From Acanthacorydalis orientalis (Eukaryota > Arthropoda > Insecta > Megaloptera > Corydalidae), in assembly GCA_034766995.1 (NCBI GenBank), contig CM068325.1, positions 5,386,664 to 5,450,663 of the forward strand: a DNA stretch of 64,000 nt, read 5' to 3'. Within the stretch, counting starts at the first letter, position 1. The number at the start of each line of letters is the position of its first letter. Position numbers and translations under genes: made by a program. A model generated the notes under the pieces. That model did no database searches, was not told the DNA's origin, and saw only the letters and a program-made list of their open reading frames with translations. This document shows positions 49,480 through 62,084 of the stretch, piece after piece.

Positions 49480-50520
49480 AGAGCGTTCATAGATAGGGAT
49501 CGAAAAAATGTACAGGGTGTGAACCGACGGCCCTCCAAACAAGAAAATCTAATTCGTACGGTTTTTATTCTGAATCTCTGTCTGATTCTAAGGCCATAAG
49601 TACAATATTTATCTGAATTTATTGTTAAAATTGAGACTATTTATACTAAAGACTGCACTCAATACACTCTATGAACAATTTTATAAAAATATCACCTAGT
49701 TTCGAACTGAAGACCTTTAGAACAAAAACATTGCTATTTCAGATTTCACAAGTTCTGTATTTGTCGGTCTTCAGTTCAAAATCTTGAAAATAAATCAAAT
49801 AAAACCCGCGAATCCTTTTTCGAATACTTGAAAAAAGATGTTTCTTCTATGAAAGTTTCAAAAAGTGTACAAATTATGAACCAATGACCTTCCAAACAAA
49901 AAATCGAATTCATATGATTTTCATTCCAAATCTCTGCTTGATTCTAAGGCCATAAGTACAATATTTATCTGAATTTATTGTTAAAATTCAGACTATTTAT
50001 ACTAAAGACTGTACTTAGTACACTCTATAAACAATTTTATAAAAATATCACCCAGTTTCGAACTGAAGACCTTCAGAACAAAAACTTTCATTTATCACAT
50101 TTCACAAGTTCTATATCTGACAGTTTCAGATCGAAATCGTGCAAATAAATCAAACAAAACCCTCGAATCCTTTTCCAAATACTTGACAAGAGATGTTTCT
50201 TCTATAAAAGTTTCAAAAAGTGTACAAGTTTCGAACCATCTTCCCTCCAACCAGTAAAACCGTTTCGAAACATTCTCACTTCAGACCTCAGTTCGGTTCT
50301 AAATCGTCATAAGTTCGATATTTCCTCGAACATTTTCATAAAATTCATACAGTCCACTCCTCAAACAATCCTCAAACACACTCAATGAACGATTTAAAAA
50401 AACACGATCTGGTTCCGAACAGACGACCGTTTGAATAAAAAAACCTTATCTTTGAAAATGTCGACCCACACAAATTTCATTCTCGGATATCGTCTCTGGA
50501 GACCTTCTGTTCGAATCCCA
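49480..50520. repeat. Tandem array, unit 356 bp
   Basis: 'ggccataagtacaatattt' starts at 49592 and 49948, and a diverged copy places 'cataag' at 50307 (both 356). The long unit carries internal B-box-like 'gttcgaa.c' words near 50,055 and 50,512. 356 is about twice 178, so this may be a dimer. Confidence 0.88.
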
Positions 50521-50531
50521 ACGTGTTATTC

Positions 50532-50534
<3 letters not shown>

Positions 50535-50592
<58 letters not shown>

Positions 50593-50761
50593 ATTGTAGA
50601 AAATGTATCGACAATCGGTTAGAATATTCGAATGAAACGGTTTTTCAGTTCAGGAAAATGGAAACAAATTTCATATTCGCTGACTGCCAATCACTTCTTC
50701 TGATTGTTCTCTTTTTGTACTTTCTGGCGCGCGTTTCAAATCCGTCCAGTGTGCAACTCTA

Positions 50762-50840
<79 letters not shown>
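50535..50840. repeat. Two (TA)n microsatellites flanking 174 bp of unique DNA
   Basis: TA runs at 50535-50588 and 50763-50840 (the second interrupted by ATGTATGT). The intervening open frame has no recognisable motif. Confidence 0.95.
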
Positions 50841-50843
<3 letters not shown>

Positions 50844-51339
50844 CACGGTACGAAAATCGATTATCATATTATTGCATTCGAGATTGAACAGTTTGATATT
50901 TGAAAACTTTTTTCATATTTACTCTCAACTATATCATATGTCGTATCAGTCGGCTTATACAATATTCGATTTACCACCGCTGCATACAACCGACACCCCA
51001 CACCGCCTGTTCTGTACGCACGAACGAAAGAACGTCCCGCCCCACTGGCTGCCAACCAGCCAACCATCCACCCACCCACACACCCAACCGACCGAACCGA
51101 ACCGTTCAGCCCGTTCGAGAGCGACACCCGCCCGCCTATTATTACACTGTCGGCCAGACAACGGACGTTGTCAACATGTTCTTCGCACCGTTTTCTTTCC
51201 CTTGCGTTGAGTTTCTTTATATTTTTTTTCTGTGCACGCGGACGTCCGGTCCTCGCACGGGCGGCCAGGAAGACAGCGCACTTACTTGACGTGGAATTTG
51301 ATTCGGGACGGTTTTCGGACGATCTGTCAGGCTTTTCTG
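50841..51339. other. No gene identified
   Basis: Unique sequence with a C-rich, CCAACC/CCACCC-rich stretch at 51,055-51,115. Confidence 0.4.
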
Positions 51340-51990
51340 TAGATTTCGGGTTAATTTCAATATTAGTGAGTACCAGTACAGTGAAAAGCAAACGATTGGA
51401 TCGTTTTTAGGCCACAGACCGGTCTTATGATACAGTTTTCATGTTCTTGAATCGATAAATTTAGATAAAAATGATTTAAAGCCAATCTGACAAGCCTTTC
51501 TATTCGTTTTTGGCTAATTTTATTATTAAGAAGTACCAATACAGAGAGAAACAATCGATTGGATCGTTTTTAGGTCAAAAAATGGTCTTCTGAAACAGTT
51601 TTCATGTTCTTAAATCGATAAATTTAGATAAAAATGACTTAAAGTCGATCTGACAAGCCTTTCTGTTCGTTTTTTGCATATTTTATTATTCAGAAGTACC
51701 GGTACAGAGAAATATAATCGATTGGATCGTTTTTAGGTCAAAAAATGGTCTTCTGATACAGTTTTCATGTTCTTAAATCGATAAATTTAGATAAAAATGA
51801 TTTAACGGAAATTTGACAAGACTGCCGGTCTATTTTGGGGTAATTTCAATATTAGTTAGTACCATTACAGAGAAAAACAATTGATCGGATCGTTTTTGGA
51901 CCCAAGACAGGACTTTTAGTCCAATTTTTTCGTTTCTGATTTATAAATTTAGATGAAAACGATTCTTGGTCGATCTGGCAAGCTTTTCTG
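51340..51990. repeat. Tandem array, unit 163 bp, four copies
   Basis: 'tcgttttt.g' landmarks fall at 51401, 51563, 51727 and 51890 (spacing 162, 164, 163). Units share 'cagttttcatgttcttaaatcgataaatttagat'-type blocks with high similarity. Confidence 0.93.
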
Positions 51991-53299
51991 TTCATAATCC
52001 CGCTCTTCCATTTTTCATATTCTTTATTGCATACGAGACATCTTCTGGCAGTACTAATGCGACACATCGGTCTGTACGTTTCCTATCCACGTTTTCTTCA
52101 TTACATGCACTTTTCTACAGCTCAGCGTTCAGTCCTTCCACCCTACTGACGATCGACTTTTCATTAAATATATTTGTGAATTTTTTCATAAGTGAAAAAA
52201 GTTGTTTTCCTATAAAGTTGTTTTTTTTTTTAAAAAAACGATTCGCTTTGTGGTTTCAGATAATCAAAGATCAACCTCATTTCCATCTTCTGAAGATCCC
52301 ACCGTTCGATTCCACGTGGACGTCGAGTGGAACTGTCGGGGGAACGACTTCGAGGACGAACCGATGCGGCCGGGATTCAGAATTCGGACGCAGTGCTCCT
52401 GCTTTTTCTATGGAGCGACTAGAAGGATGTGTGGGTAAAGCGATGCGTGTGCGTGTGTGTGTGATGACCCGCCGTAGATCCGCGTCGCGTTTCCGGTCGG
52501 TTCCGCGTTCATCTTCGTTGTTTTCCGGTTCGGCAGCGGATGTCGGTTCGTCGATTCGTCCCGGAATTCCAAAGATCTGGATCCCGTGTCCAGATAATAG
52601 CGCGAGAACGACGGATGCTGCTGCTGCGAGTGCCTGGTATTTAATTCAGAGTACAAGAGTCGAGTACGTGATGGTCGAGTGATCCTTTCTTGAACGTAGA
52701 ATCGTTCGATTGAACTTGAAGTCAAGTTTCAGTTTTGAATTTGATAAATGTCTGAACTGCCCTGTGTTTAAGTCGAATAAGTTGTTGGTTCTTTAAAGAA
52801 GTTGATAAAGAATTGGATTTTTTATTTATTTTTCAGCCTTTTATTCATTTTTCTAAAAAAATAAATAAATAGTTGAAGTAAATTCGTTTTAAAGTCTTCG
52901 ATCAAAACGGGATCTACATTGAATAGTTTCAAGGATTGCTGTGTGTCCGTTGTATGACTTTCAGATCCGTGAAAACACAAGTGTCCTCCCTGTTAAATGC
53001 TTGACTTATTTTCGTCCAGTTTTCTATTCTTGTACTTTATTTTTCTCTTTTCTATCGACTGATCAAAGAGTCTTCAGTCGGAATCAATTCGTTTGCAGAT
53101 AACTCTAAAGATTGTCCAGTTTTGTAGGATCGAATTATTCAGGAAACTCCATAAATTCGTTACCGTTGCGGTGGATTTTTAGATAGAGACAAGCGATATA
53201 CTAATAGCGTCTCTTTTCGACGAATTATATCCTGAAAATTGTATAAGTCCGTCAGTCAAGATTTCCAGGAATGTACCTTCGATAGAGTCGATCGAATCG
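51991..53299. other. No confirmed gene; candidate exon after an acceptor at 52.26 kb
   Basis: After a T-tract/A-tract junction (52,217-52,239) a good splice acceptor (GTGGTTTCAG) ends at about 52,260. It is followed by about 175 bases of plus-strand frame with balanced protein-like composition (DNQRSTSFPSSEDPTVRFH...) ending at a stop at 52,438. I do not recognise it and found no partner exon. Confidence 0.3.
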
Positions 53300-54920
53300 G
53301 ATCTCTTTGTCAGGCTCGTGCGTGCTCGCGTGATCTTAAAAGCGGCGGATCCTGAAGATCCCCTCGTACCGTTCGTCCGTATGTCTGTCGCGCCGGTGGT
53401 TCGGTTCGGTCCCCGCTGCCGATCGCGTTGAAAAACGACTCGGGACTGTCGGGACTCCTGTGTCGTTTTTTTTTTTTTTTTAAAAAAAATAACTTAACGA
53501 ATCCGTCTAAGACAGAGTGATTTTTCTGTATTTATTTGTGTGTTCGCGAAAAGTAGTGAAACACCGAGTGTCGTTCGAACGTTCGAGTGCGTCCTCGACC
53601 TCCTGTCCAGGTGGCCCGCACGGTCGCGCGCGCTCCGAGGCTCTGCAGGAGGGAGGCACCCGGGAGTGCTTGCTTGCTTCCTGATTATCGGACCGGACGT
53701 ACGACCGTCCGGCTGTATATATCAGTACAGTAGTATATCCGTTGTGTGTGGTTCCTGTCCGAGACGGCGATCGAGGCAGAGAGTGGAAAAAGAGCGCGTC
53801 GCACTCAATCACAGGTTTAGTATGTCTGTATTTTTTGCAGGTGAAGAGGGGTTTAGTTAAGCATTATTAGAACTGTTCATTGTCGCGGATATTTTTCGTA
53901 TGTCAGCTTTGAACCCGCGTTTTTCTCTCGTGCCAGGGGTTTCAGGCGCGCACCGAAAAGGGAGGGACTCGTCGTCTGGAGTAGTCTCGCCTAAGCGCCT
54001 AGCGTATAAGAGACGTTGCGACTCCCGACGGTGGAACGGCAGGGCGTGACCTGCCCCGGCCTTAGTGCTGTCGATGCGGGCACTCGCCTCAGTCGTCGTG
54101 CTGTTGAGCGATCCCCGCGCCAGCGCTCTTGTCGTTGAGCGGTCACCGTCCCAGTCCGACCATCGGCCGGATGAAAAGATATCGGCGACGAATGCAGGGC
54201 GGGCCGGTCGCCGAACGATCGTGTGTCGGCCGGCCCGCAGTCCGACGTTTCTTAGAAACGTCCACTAGCTCAGGTCACTCTCGATCATATCCGACACGGA
54301 CTGTTTTAATCCCTTGACAGTCTGCTCGCAGAGCCGCGACCGTACCACGCCGACCGGCGTCCCGGAACGCGTGCGGTGCGATCTGATCATTCCCGGTGAA
54401 GTCACAAGCCGGGGTGCGTTCGGATCTCAACGCGCGCGCTTCGGGTCGCCATTGCACCGGCGTACCACGGTCGATGCGCTTCCTCCGTGTTTTTTTTTCA
54501 ATCATTTACACCTTCCAGCCCGATCCTTTCGTTGACCGATCGGGTAACCCCCGCGAATCCGGCAGCGCTGTCGATCCGCGTCCAGCGCTGCATAAGAGGA
54601 CACGTCCCGTACCCGACCGCGGCTAAAACTCAGCTTCAGTCAGAGCCTCGGGTGCAAATCAGGACCTGCGGGGTACCGTCGCCACGTTGTCTCCGGACGA
54701 AGCGTGCGCTGGGCGACGGCGGGAGGCCGGCCTCCCGTCCGTCCCCCATAGGTAGTCCGCAGGATTTAGGATTTGGTACGGGTCTTTCAGGTCATGATGT
54801 GAAACGCATCGAGGACGACGCGGGATTCTCGACGCGGGATTCAGAAGCGACGAGGTCGCTAGGTGTTTGTGAGTCGGTTGCGTTTCTGGACGAATCGTTC
54901 AGAGACAAATAAATATAGTG
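53300..54920. other. GC-rich structured block, no gene identified
   Basis: GC content rises sharply and stays high, with several strong hairpins. One is at 54199-54238 (GCGGGCCGG with CCGGCCCGC, plus an inner CCGA/TCGG pair). Another is the perfect 16-base palindrome GGGAGGCCGGCCTCCC at 54721-54736, flanked by GACGG/CCGTC. Open frames exist on both strands without a known domain. It could be a structured non-coding RNA, a promoter/5' UTR, or the GC-rich 5' part of a retroelement; the sequence alone does not decide. Confidence 0.45.
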
Positions 54921-56409
54921 ACTAAACTGGCAGTGAATTTTATGTTTTATTTTATGAGCAGTTTCAGGTTCTCTACCACCCGTTTCGGATCCGTACAAAA
55001 ATCGGCTCTTATTTACTTGTTTTCCATGTTTAAATCAATGGCCCGATTCGAACCAAAATCATTAATAGACCAAAAATCGATTTTATCAAAACGCAGACCG
55101 AAGAATCCACCTTAAAACTGTATCAACACGAAATGACACATCCAAAAAAAAATCCAGTTCAGAATACAGAGAACAAAAACGGCAATTATTTTCCTACCAT
55201 GCTGAAATTAGTTCCGAAATTCGGATCAGGAACCGACTGGTTCGATTATCGTCAGAATCTCGACGGGGATTTCCCTGCCAGTCTCGGATCACGGTTGCAC
55301 TGACGAACCGAACGATCCCGACGCCATCTGCGATCAACGTACGGACGTGACGACGGACCGAAAACGGATAATCGTCCGGACGTGCGTCGGTACGGTCCTG
55401 TCCGCAAGTTCCCGTCGACAGAGACGGGTCGGACGGGTGGAACCGAACTCGCGCCGCTTGTCAATCCTGCACTGGGAGGGGATCGATGACTGAAATGATC
55501 GAGTATGATTGAACAAGGAGACGCAGCTGTGAGAGTAGACGGCGACGTCGACCGAGAAGCCGGCACGGCGTTCGCGACGCGCGCGAGAGAGCGAGAACCG
55601 GCAGCGCCGGGATGTACGCCGGGTGCACCGTGAATCGAGCAGACACTCCCTTACATGTGATACGGGTTACGAGGGTCGACACCCCCTCGTGTCTGTGCCA
55701 CCGGTGCCGTTCTCTTTCTTTTGCTGCACCGATCGCGCGCCTCTTGTAAACTGTGCCACTTGTGCGGAAAGCCTCCATACATCCATCCATCCATCCATCC
55801 GTCCGTCTGTCCGTCCATCCAGATATAAGCGAAATCGGGTCGATTGCATGCGCGTTCCGGTCTTAAGCGAGAGGGGGAGTCTGTATCGAAATTTTATTAC
55901 AGCGCGCGCGGCGGGTTCTGTTCGATAATTCGACGGTTTTTGAGTGGTTTTTCTTACGGGTGGAAGACGGATTCGTTCGGAAGATGATGGAGTGGTTTGA
56001 TGGATGGACGAACGACGGTCGGACCTGTTTTTTTAAAAAAAATCGATCCCTCAATTGCCGTTGTAAATTCGAACAAGTCATCACAAATGGTTGTAAGTCG
56101 GGTGGAATGTCGAGATGGGATCAGATACAGGTCTGCATCGTTCCAAGAGACTCGATTTGAGTCGAATATCGATCACCGCGCGTCACTCGGACTGAACGGG
56201 CACCGAAATATGACGAGTCGGACGGAGCGAGGAGAGGTTTTTTGAAACGATCGAAACGTTCGTGTAACAGTTGACGGTTTTAAAAAGCCGAAGGGTCGTG
56301 TTGTGGATGAATGTTTTGTTTTGCGAAAGCGCCGAGGCGGACAACGGGTGTGTGGAGTGGACGGACGTCTGATTTCAGGCGTCTGATTTTGTCGGTCTGG
56401 GTAAACTGG
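54921..56409. other. No gene identified
   Basis: A CpG-rich segment (55,250-55,700), a (CATC)n patch (55,782-55,800) grading into TCCG/TCTG, and a T-tract/A-tract junction near 56,030. No gene recognised. Confidence 0.4.
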
Positions 56410-57165
56410 CATCAAATGAAAGAATTATCAAAGTCTTATATGATTTTCAGATCGATTTTTCAGGCCTGTGATGCCATATTTTATCTTTTTTGAATACTTT
56501 TCTCGTCAATAAAACTTGCAAATAGCTTAAACTCGCAATAAATCTTCAAAGAATTGACTAGAAACGCAAACTTGAAACAAATGAAACAATCATCAGAGTC
56601 TTCCGTCATTTCCAGATCACTCTTTCAGACTTAGGATGGCATTTCTTTGTTTTTCAACTGCTTTTCTTCTCAGTAAAACTTGCAAATAAGTCGTTTTTAC
56701 TATAAGTCCTCCAAGAGTTGACCGATTCAATCGTTCGGGCAAACTTACAACAATTCGAATAGTTATCAAAGCACTCCAAATCGAATTTCCAGACCTATAA
56801 TCCAATTCATTTCCTTCTCAAATGTTTTTCTTCTCAAAAAGTTTCCAAGTAGGTTAAACTTGCAATAAATCTTCCAAGAATTGACTGATTCAACCGTTTG
56901 CGCAAACTTGCAACGAATGAATGAATTATCAAAGTCTTCCATCATTTCACAAATCGATTCTCCAGACCTACAATGCCATTTCTTTCTGTTTCGACTGTTT
57001 TTCTCGTCAAAAAAAAATTTTCAAGCGGTTAAACTCGCAATGAATCTTTCAATAATTGACTGATTCGACCGTCTGCGGGAACTTGCATTCAATGAAAGAG
57101 TTATCAAAGTCTTCCACCGTTTCCAGATCGATTTGCCGGGCCTATGATGCCATTTGTTTTCTCTA
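56410..57165. repeat. Degenerate tandem array, unit about 165-172 bp
   Basis: 'gatgccat' type landmarks fall near 56,469, 56,635, 56,968 and 57,144, with 'gaatgaa.gaattatcaaagtctt.cat.atttcca' in each copy. One segment recurs inverted at 60,768-60,836. Confidence 0.85.
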
Positions 57166-58639
57166 TTCGTCTGTTTTCAATCACTAGTCAGAGTTTCTTG
57201 TTTTTCGATCGATTTTCTGATAAGGATTTTCCTCTGTTGATTTTTGATCAATGATTGTCAGTCGTTCGGTTCTGATCACAGCTTTTTATTCACTAGGTAT
57301 CGTTCGTTCGTTTCCACTAGTCTTTAGTCGTTAGCTTTTGGAGCATCGGTTCGCAATCGTTCGTCGCAAGCATTTTTTTCCATCCATCGACATTCGACCG
57401 TACGATTTGAATCACTAATCCCTCTCGATTCGATTCGAATCAGCGGCTTACACCATCCGGCTTCCAGTCGTCTCTCTCTAAACTCTCATATCTCTAAATT
57501 CTCAATTCTCTCACCTTTCCATCAGTTTCGGATCGTCGTTTTTCCTATCAGCCTCGTCTCGATCGATCCGTTAACGTCCCCGTGCAAAGTGTTCGGAGTA
57601 GAGACAGGAATCAGCCGGAATTCGAATCGTCCGAACGGGATATCCCAGCCCTGTCCGCGCAAGTCGTTCGGCTCTGTTGTTCCAACTTGTGATATTTAAT
57701 ACTTGTTTAGTTTGGTCCATTAGCCGCGCTCGGATGTGATTCCGTCCGACGTACAGAGCATACGTGCGTGCGTGTGTGCGCGCGCGCGCGCGAGCCGGGC
57801 GGAGACGCGAACCGGGATGAAACGGGACGAGGGGGACGCCTACACGTGATAGTTTTCGAAATTTGATCGATGTCTGCGAGAATTACACGTTCCACTCAAG
57901 TAAATAGCACTTTTTTTCATTCTCGTCTCATTCGCACGTTCTCTCTCTTTCTCTACCACATCGGATAATATATATCACACTCTCTCTCGCACACATTTCT
58001 TCCGTACGAATTATTAAACGGTATTCCTGGAAACGCGAATCTGATAAACAATCGAATCGAGTTTGACGACCGCTGCTTCGAGACGAGGCGACACGACGGT
58101 CCGTACTGTGTTTTTTTTTTTTTTTTTTCCTGTATCACCGCCGTCCGACATTTTTATTGCAAATTGAAACGTGGCAGCAGATGCGCGGTTATCCGCTCGT
58201 CTCGTCTAATTAAAGTGTTTCTTATTCGGCACCGAATGGATTTTCGGATCCGTGTGCGCGCCCTGTACGTCGTCGTCTCGCTCCTTATTTATCGACGGGA
58301 CTCGTTCTCGACTAATTAACGAACACCAATTACAAGAAATTCGAAATGAGGACGGGAGCACGTCGATCTCATTTCGGTTCTGTCTCGTTTATTCGTTTTT
58401 CCATCTCTGCTTTCGGATAGTTTCGAGTTAAATTAGAAAATGGAGACGGTCGATCCGTGTAAGAATGTCATCCACACACATACACACACACCAACACACA
58501 CACAAACACACACACAAACAAATAAACACACATTTATGTAGGACGACACAGTTGACAATTTGAATTTCGCGGTTGGAATATCTGAAAAACCGGAGAACAG
58601 TAAGAAGAAATTATCGGTCAATGTACAGAATGGAAATTT
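57166..58639. other. No gene identified
   Basis: Unique sequence with a CG/GT run near 57,770-57,792, a 20-base T-run near 58,110 and CACA repeats at 58,474-58,520. No gene recognised. Confidence 0.4.
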
Positions 58640-60130
58640 CGGGCGACTTTTAGTGCTTATTACAGGCCTGTCTGTTCTTCCAGAAGGGTGATTTTTGAAA
58701 AACTCACACAGATTGAATGCCTTTTATCCACTTTTATATTTTTTATTCTAAAGTGTGCGTTTTTTCCCTAAGAAATTAACTGAAAACGGTCGAATAATTG
58801 TATAGGATGTATCTGTTTTTCGATTAGGTCTTAAGCCAGGCCTGTCTGGTGTTCCAGAAGCTTAAATTTCGTGAAAATAACATGAACTGTATGACTTACT
58901 TCTCTTTTTCCAGAGTTTTCGTTTGAAAACGTGATTTTTTCGAGAAATCTGTTAAAAATTGTTAAATCAGTTTTTCAAATCGACCTGTTTTTCGTTTATG
59001 ACGATTTTCCAGTCTTATTCCGGGCCTGTTTGGTCTCCCAGAAGCTTAAATTTGGTGAAAATAACATGAACTGTATGACTTACTTCTCTTTTTCCAGAGT
59101 TTTTGTTTGAAAACGTGATTTTTTCGAGAAATCTGTTAAAAATTGTTAAATCAGTTTTTCAAATCGACCTGTTTTTCGTTTATGACGATTTTCCAGTCTT
59201 ATTCCTGGCCTGTCTGGTCTTCCAGAAGCTTAAATTTGGTGAAAATAACATGAATTGTATGACTTACTTCTCTTTTTCCAGAGTTTTCGTTTAAAAACGT
59301 GATTTTTTTCGAGAAATCTGTTGAAAATTGTTAAATCAGTTTTCCAAATCGACCTGTTTTTCGTTTATGACGATCTTCCAGTCTTATTCCTGGCCTGTCT
59401 GGTCTCCCAGAAGCTTAAATTTGGTGAAAATAACATGAACTGTATGACTTACTTCTCTTTTTCCAGAGTTTTCGTTTGAAAACGTGATTTTTTTCGAGAA
59501 ATCTGTCGAAAACTGATAGTGTTTTTTCGACCTGTGTTTCAAATCTTATTCCAGGCCTGTTTGGTTTTCATGAAGCTTGAATTTTGGAACACTTACACAC
59601 GATGGATAGAGTTTTTATTTTTTTCAAATATATTTTGTTCTAAAATGATACTTTTTCAAGAAAATTTGATTAATGTGTTGATCGAATCGGGTTGTTGTTC
59701 GTTTAGAGCAACTTTCAAGCCTTATTCCGGGCCTGTATGGTCTTCCAGGAGCTTGAATTTTGGAACGATTTTACAGGATGGATAGAGTTTTTATTTTTTT
59801 AAATATGTTTTGTCCTAAAACGAGATTTTTTTCATAAAACATTTAAAACCTGATCAATAAGTTAATCGAATCGAAATGTTGTTCGCTTAGAGCGTATTTA
59901 AAGCCTTATTCCGGGCCTGTCCGGTCTTTCGGAAGTTTGATTTTTGGAACAATTACACAGGATGCGTAGAGTTTTAGTTTCTTTCTAATATATTTTGTAG
60001 TGAAACGAGAATTTCTTGAAAAAAACGTTTAAAATTCGATCAACGAGTCAATCTAATCGACTTGTTGTTCGTTTAGAGCGACATTCAGGCATTATTCCGG
60101 GCCTGTCTACTCTTCTAGACGATTCACGTT
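58640..60130. repeat. Tandem array, unit about 184-185 bp, about eight copies
   Basis: 'tcttattcc' starts at 59013, 59197 and 59382 (184 and 185). These three central units are nearly identical, with 'gaaaataacatgaa.tgtatgacttacttctc' in each. Units to the right are older and diverged. Confidence 0.93.
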
Positions 60131-60593
60131 TATGAAACGTGCGGAGAATGAATCGATCTTCCATACTTGTTCATCGGTTTTATTACTAAAAAAAAATATC
60201 AAAGAAACCTAAACGAACCTAATCGAATACTGGGTTCTGTTCTAAGCAGACACGAGTTTCTAATCTCGAAACTGCGCTCCGTCGTGCACGGCTTTGTGTG
60301 TCTGTCTGCCTGACTGTACGTGTGTTTCGAGCAAACATCCACTTCCTCAAAGTTCTCAGTTCGACGACGTGTACCGTACGACGTTTTTCTTGCGAAAACC
60401 TCGGCAACAACACCGGAGGATACGCAAATTTATAGCCCGGAGTCCCCGGAATGTGTACATCCGGCACGAGCAATAAACACAAGACGCCGAGTTACGGTGA
60501 ATTGTTCTCCGTGTGGGTCGGTGGGTGTTGTGGGCGTGCGAGTGGATACACAGATGGATGGGTCGATCGTGCACACACACACACACATACACA

Positions 60594-60595
<2 letters not shown>
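60131..60595. other. No gene identified
   Basis: Unique sequence ending in a CACA repeat (60,572-60,594). Confidence 0.4.

Positions 60596-60655
<60 letters not shown>
60596..60655. repeat. (TA)n microsatellite
   Basis: An uninterrupted TA run directly after a CACA repeat. Confidence 0.97.
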
Positions 60656-60658
<3 letters not shown>

Positions 60659-60767
60659 TTCTCATAGTTTGTTACAAGTCGGTACGGATGGATCTATGAG
60701 TCGATTCATGAATGATTTATTGCGAGTTTGAGCTGTTTTCAAGTTTTTCCGAATAAAAAAGTTACTG

Positions 60768-60836
60768 GAAAACAAATGGCATCATAGGCCCGGAAAATCG
60801 ATCTGGAAACGATGGAAGACTTTGATAACTCTTTTT
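60768..60836 (-). repeat. Inverted single copy of part of the 56.4-57.2 kb array
   Basis: About 66 bases read as the reverse complement of 57092-57161 with only two substitutions. The flanks do not match the array. Confidence 0.88.
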
Positions 60837-61114
60837 GAATCCGGAAGAACAGAGACAGGATCATATTTTTTCAGATAAAGGTTAGAAAATTGTTCTTTTT
60901 CGACCGGGAAAACTTGTAAATCTTCCCATAGTACTTCCCTTCGATCCTGTTTAGTACACGGAACGTTCCCTCAGAGTGTGTGTGTGGGAGAGAGAGCGAG
61001 CACAGGTCGTACACTCGTCAAACGCGAGATAATTTGAAAATTTCGGTAAACTTCCAGCGCGCGGACCGTTGTTTACAGTGCGGATCGAGTCGGCGCGTCC
61101 GTGGAGGGGCGAGA

Positions 61115-61152
61115 GGAGACGGTGGCGGCGCGAAAGCGCCGCCACCGTCTCC
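61115..61152. repeat. Perfect 17-bp hairpin with GAAA loop
   Basis: GGAGACGGTGGCGGCGC (61115-61131), loop GAAA (61132-61135), then its exact reverse complement (61136-61152). All 17 pairs are Watson-Crick and mostly G-C. The surrounding 100 bases are CpG-rich and unique. Confidence 0.97.
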
Positions 61153-62049
61153 GACAAACACACAAAAGCGTTCCGAAAGCTAGCGAAGGAGTCGATCGAC
61201 GAAATTAAGTGCAGAAGCTAACCGAGTCGACGGCGCGGGATGCTCTTTTAATTTATTCATCTGCACGGCTTTAGAATTAAGATACTAACGTCGCCGCGCT
61301 CGTACATTCATCAACAAACATCTGCGTGTACAGGGTGGTCCGCGATCGTGCGTCCTCGAGTTTCACCGTCTTCAGAACACAATCGGTAGTCGTGTTAAAG
61401 CGGTTTGACTGACCTGTCAGCTGTGCGGCCCTGTTCTAGAAGCTTGTACCTACATTGTGTCTCAAAAATTAAGGGATGACGAGTATACTCGTCCGACACA
61501 GAGTGTGTGCGGCTGCTATATATTAAAAAACAATCTAGTATCGACTTGTAAATCGAAAATTCGTCCTTGAAACGCACAAGGATCGAAATCGACCGGCGAA
61601 CTTCTCGATCGACCGTACACACAGTCACTCGGAACGTGTCGAAAATACGATATTTATCCGTGATTAGCAGCGATGATAAATATATAGATTTCCCTCTCTC
61701 TCTCTCTCACACACACACACCTTATAGACACACACCCACTTGTACGCACACACAGATATGTTTATATTTATAGGCGTGCGAGAGCGTCGTTCGGTTCGTC
61801 GTCCGAGAGATGTCTCCATGCTCGTTTTACGGCGTCGCCGTAGCAACGGCGTCGTATAACGACGGCGTCGTCGTCGTCGTCGTCGTTTCGCAGAAAAACG
61901 CCACCCGCCGCTGTGTTGTTCGTGTTGTTACACCATTGTGTTACCATCTGTCACTAATTCGTATATTATTTTCGATCAAGTTGTACGAATTTATTCACAT
62001 GTAAGACAGACGCACACGTTTGTCTCCTCCTCTCTCTCACCCACACACT

Positions 62050-62084
<35 letters not shown>

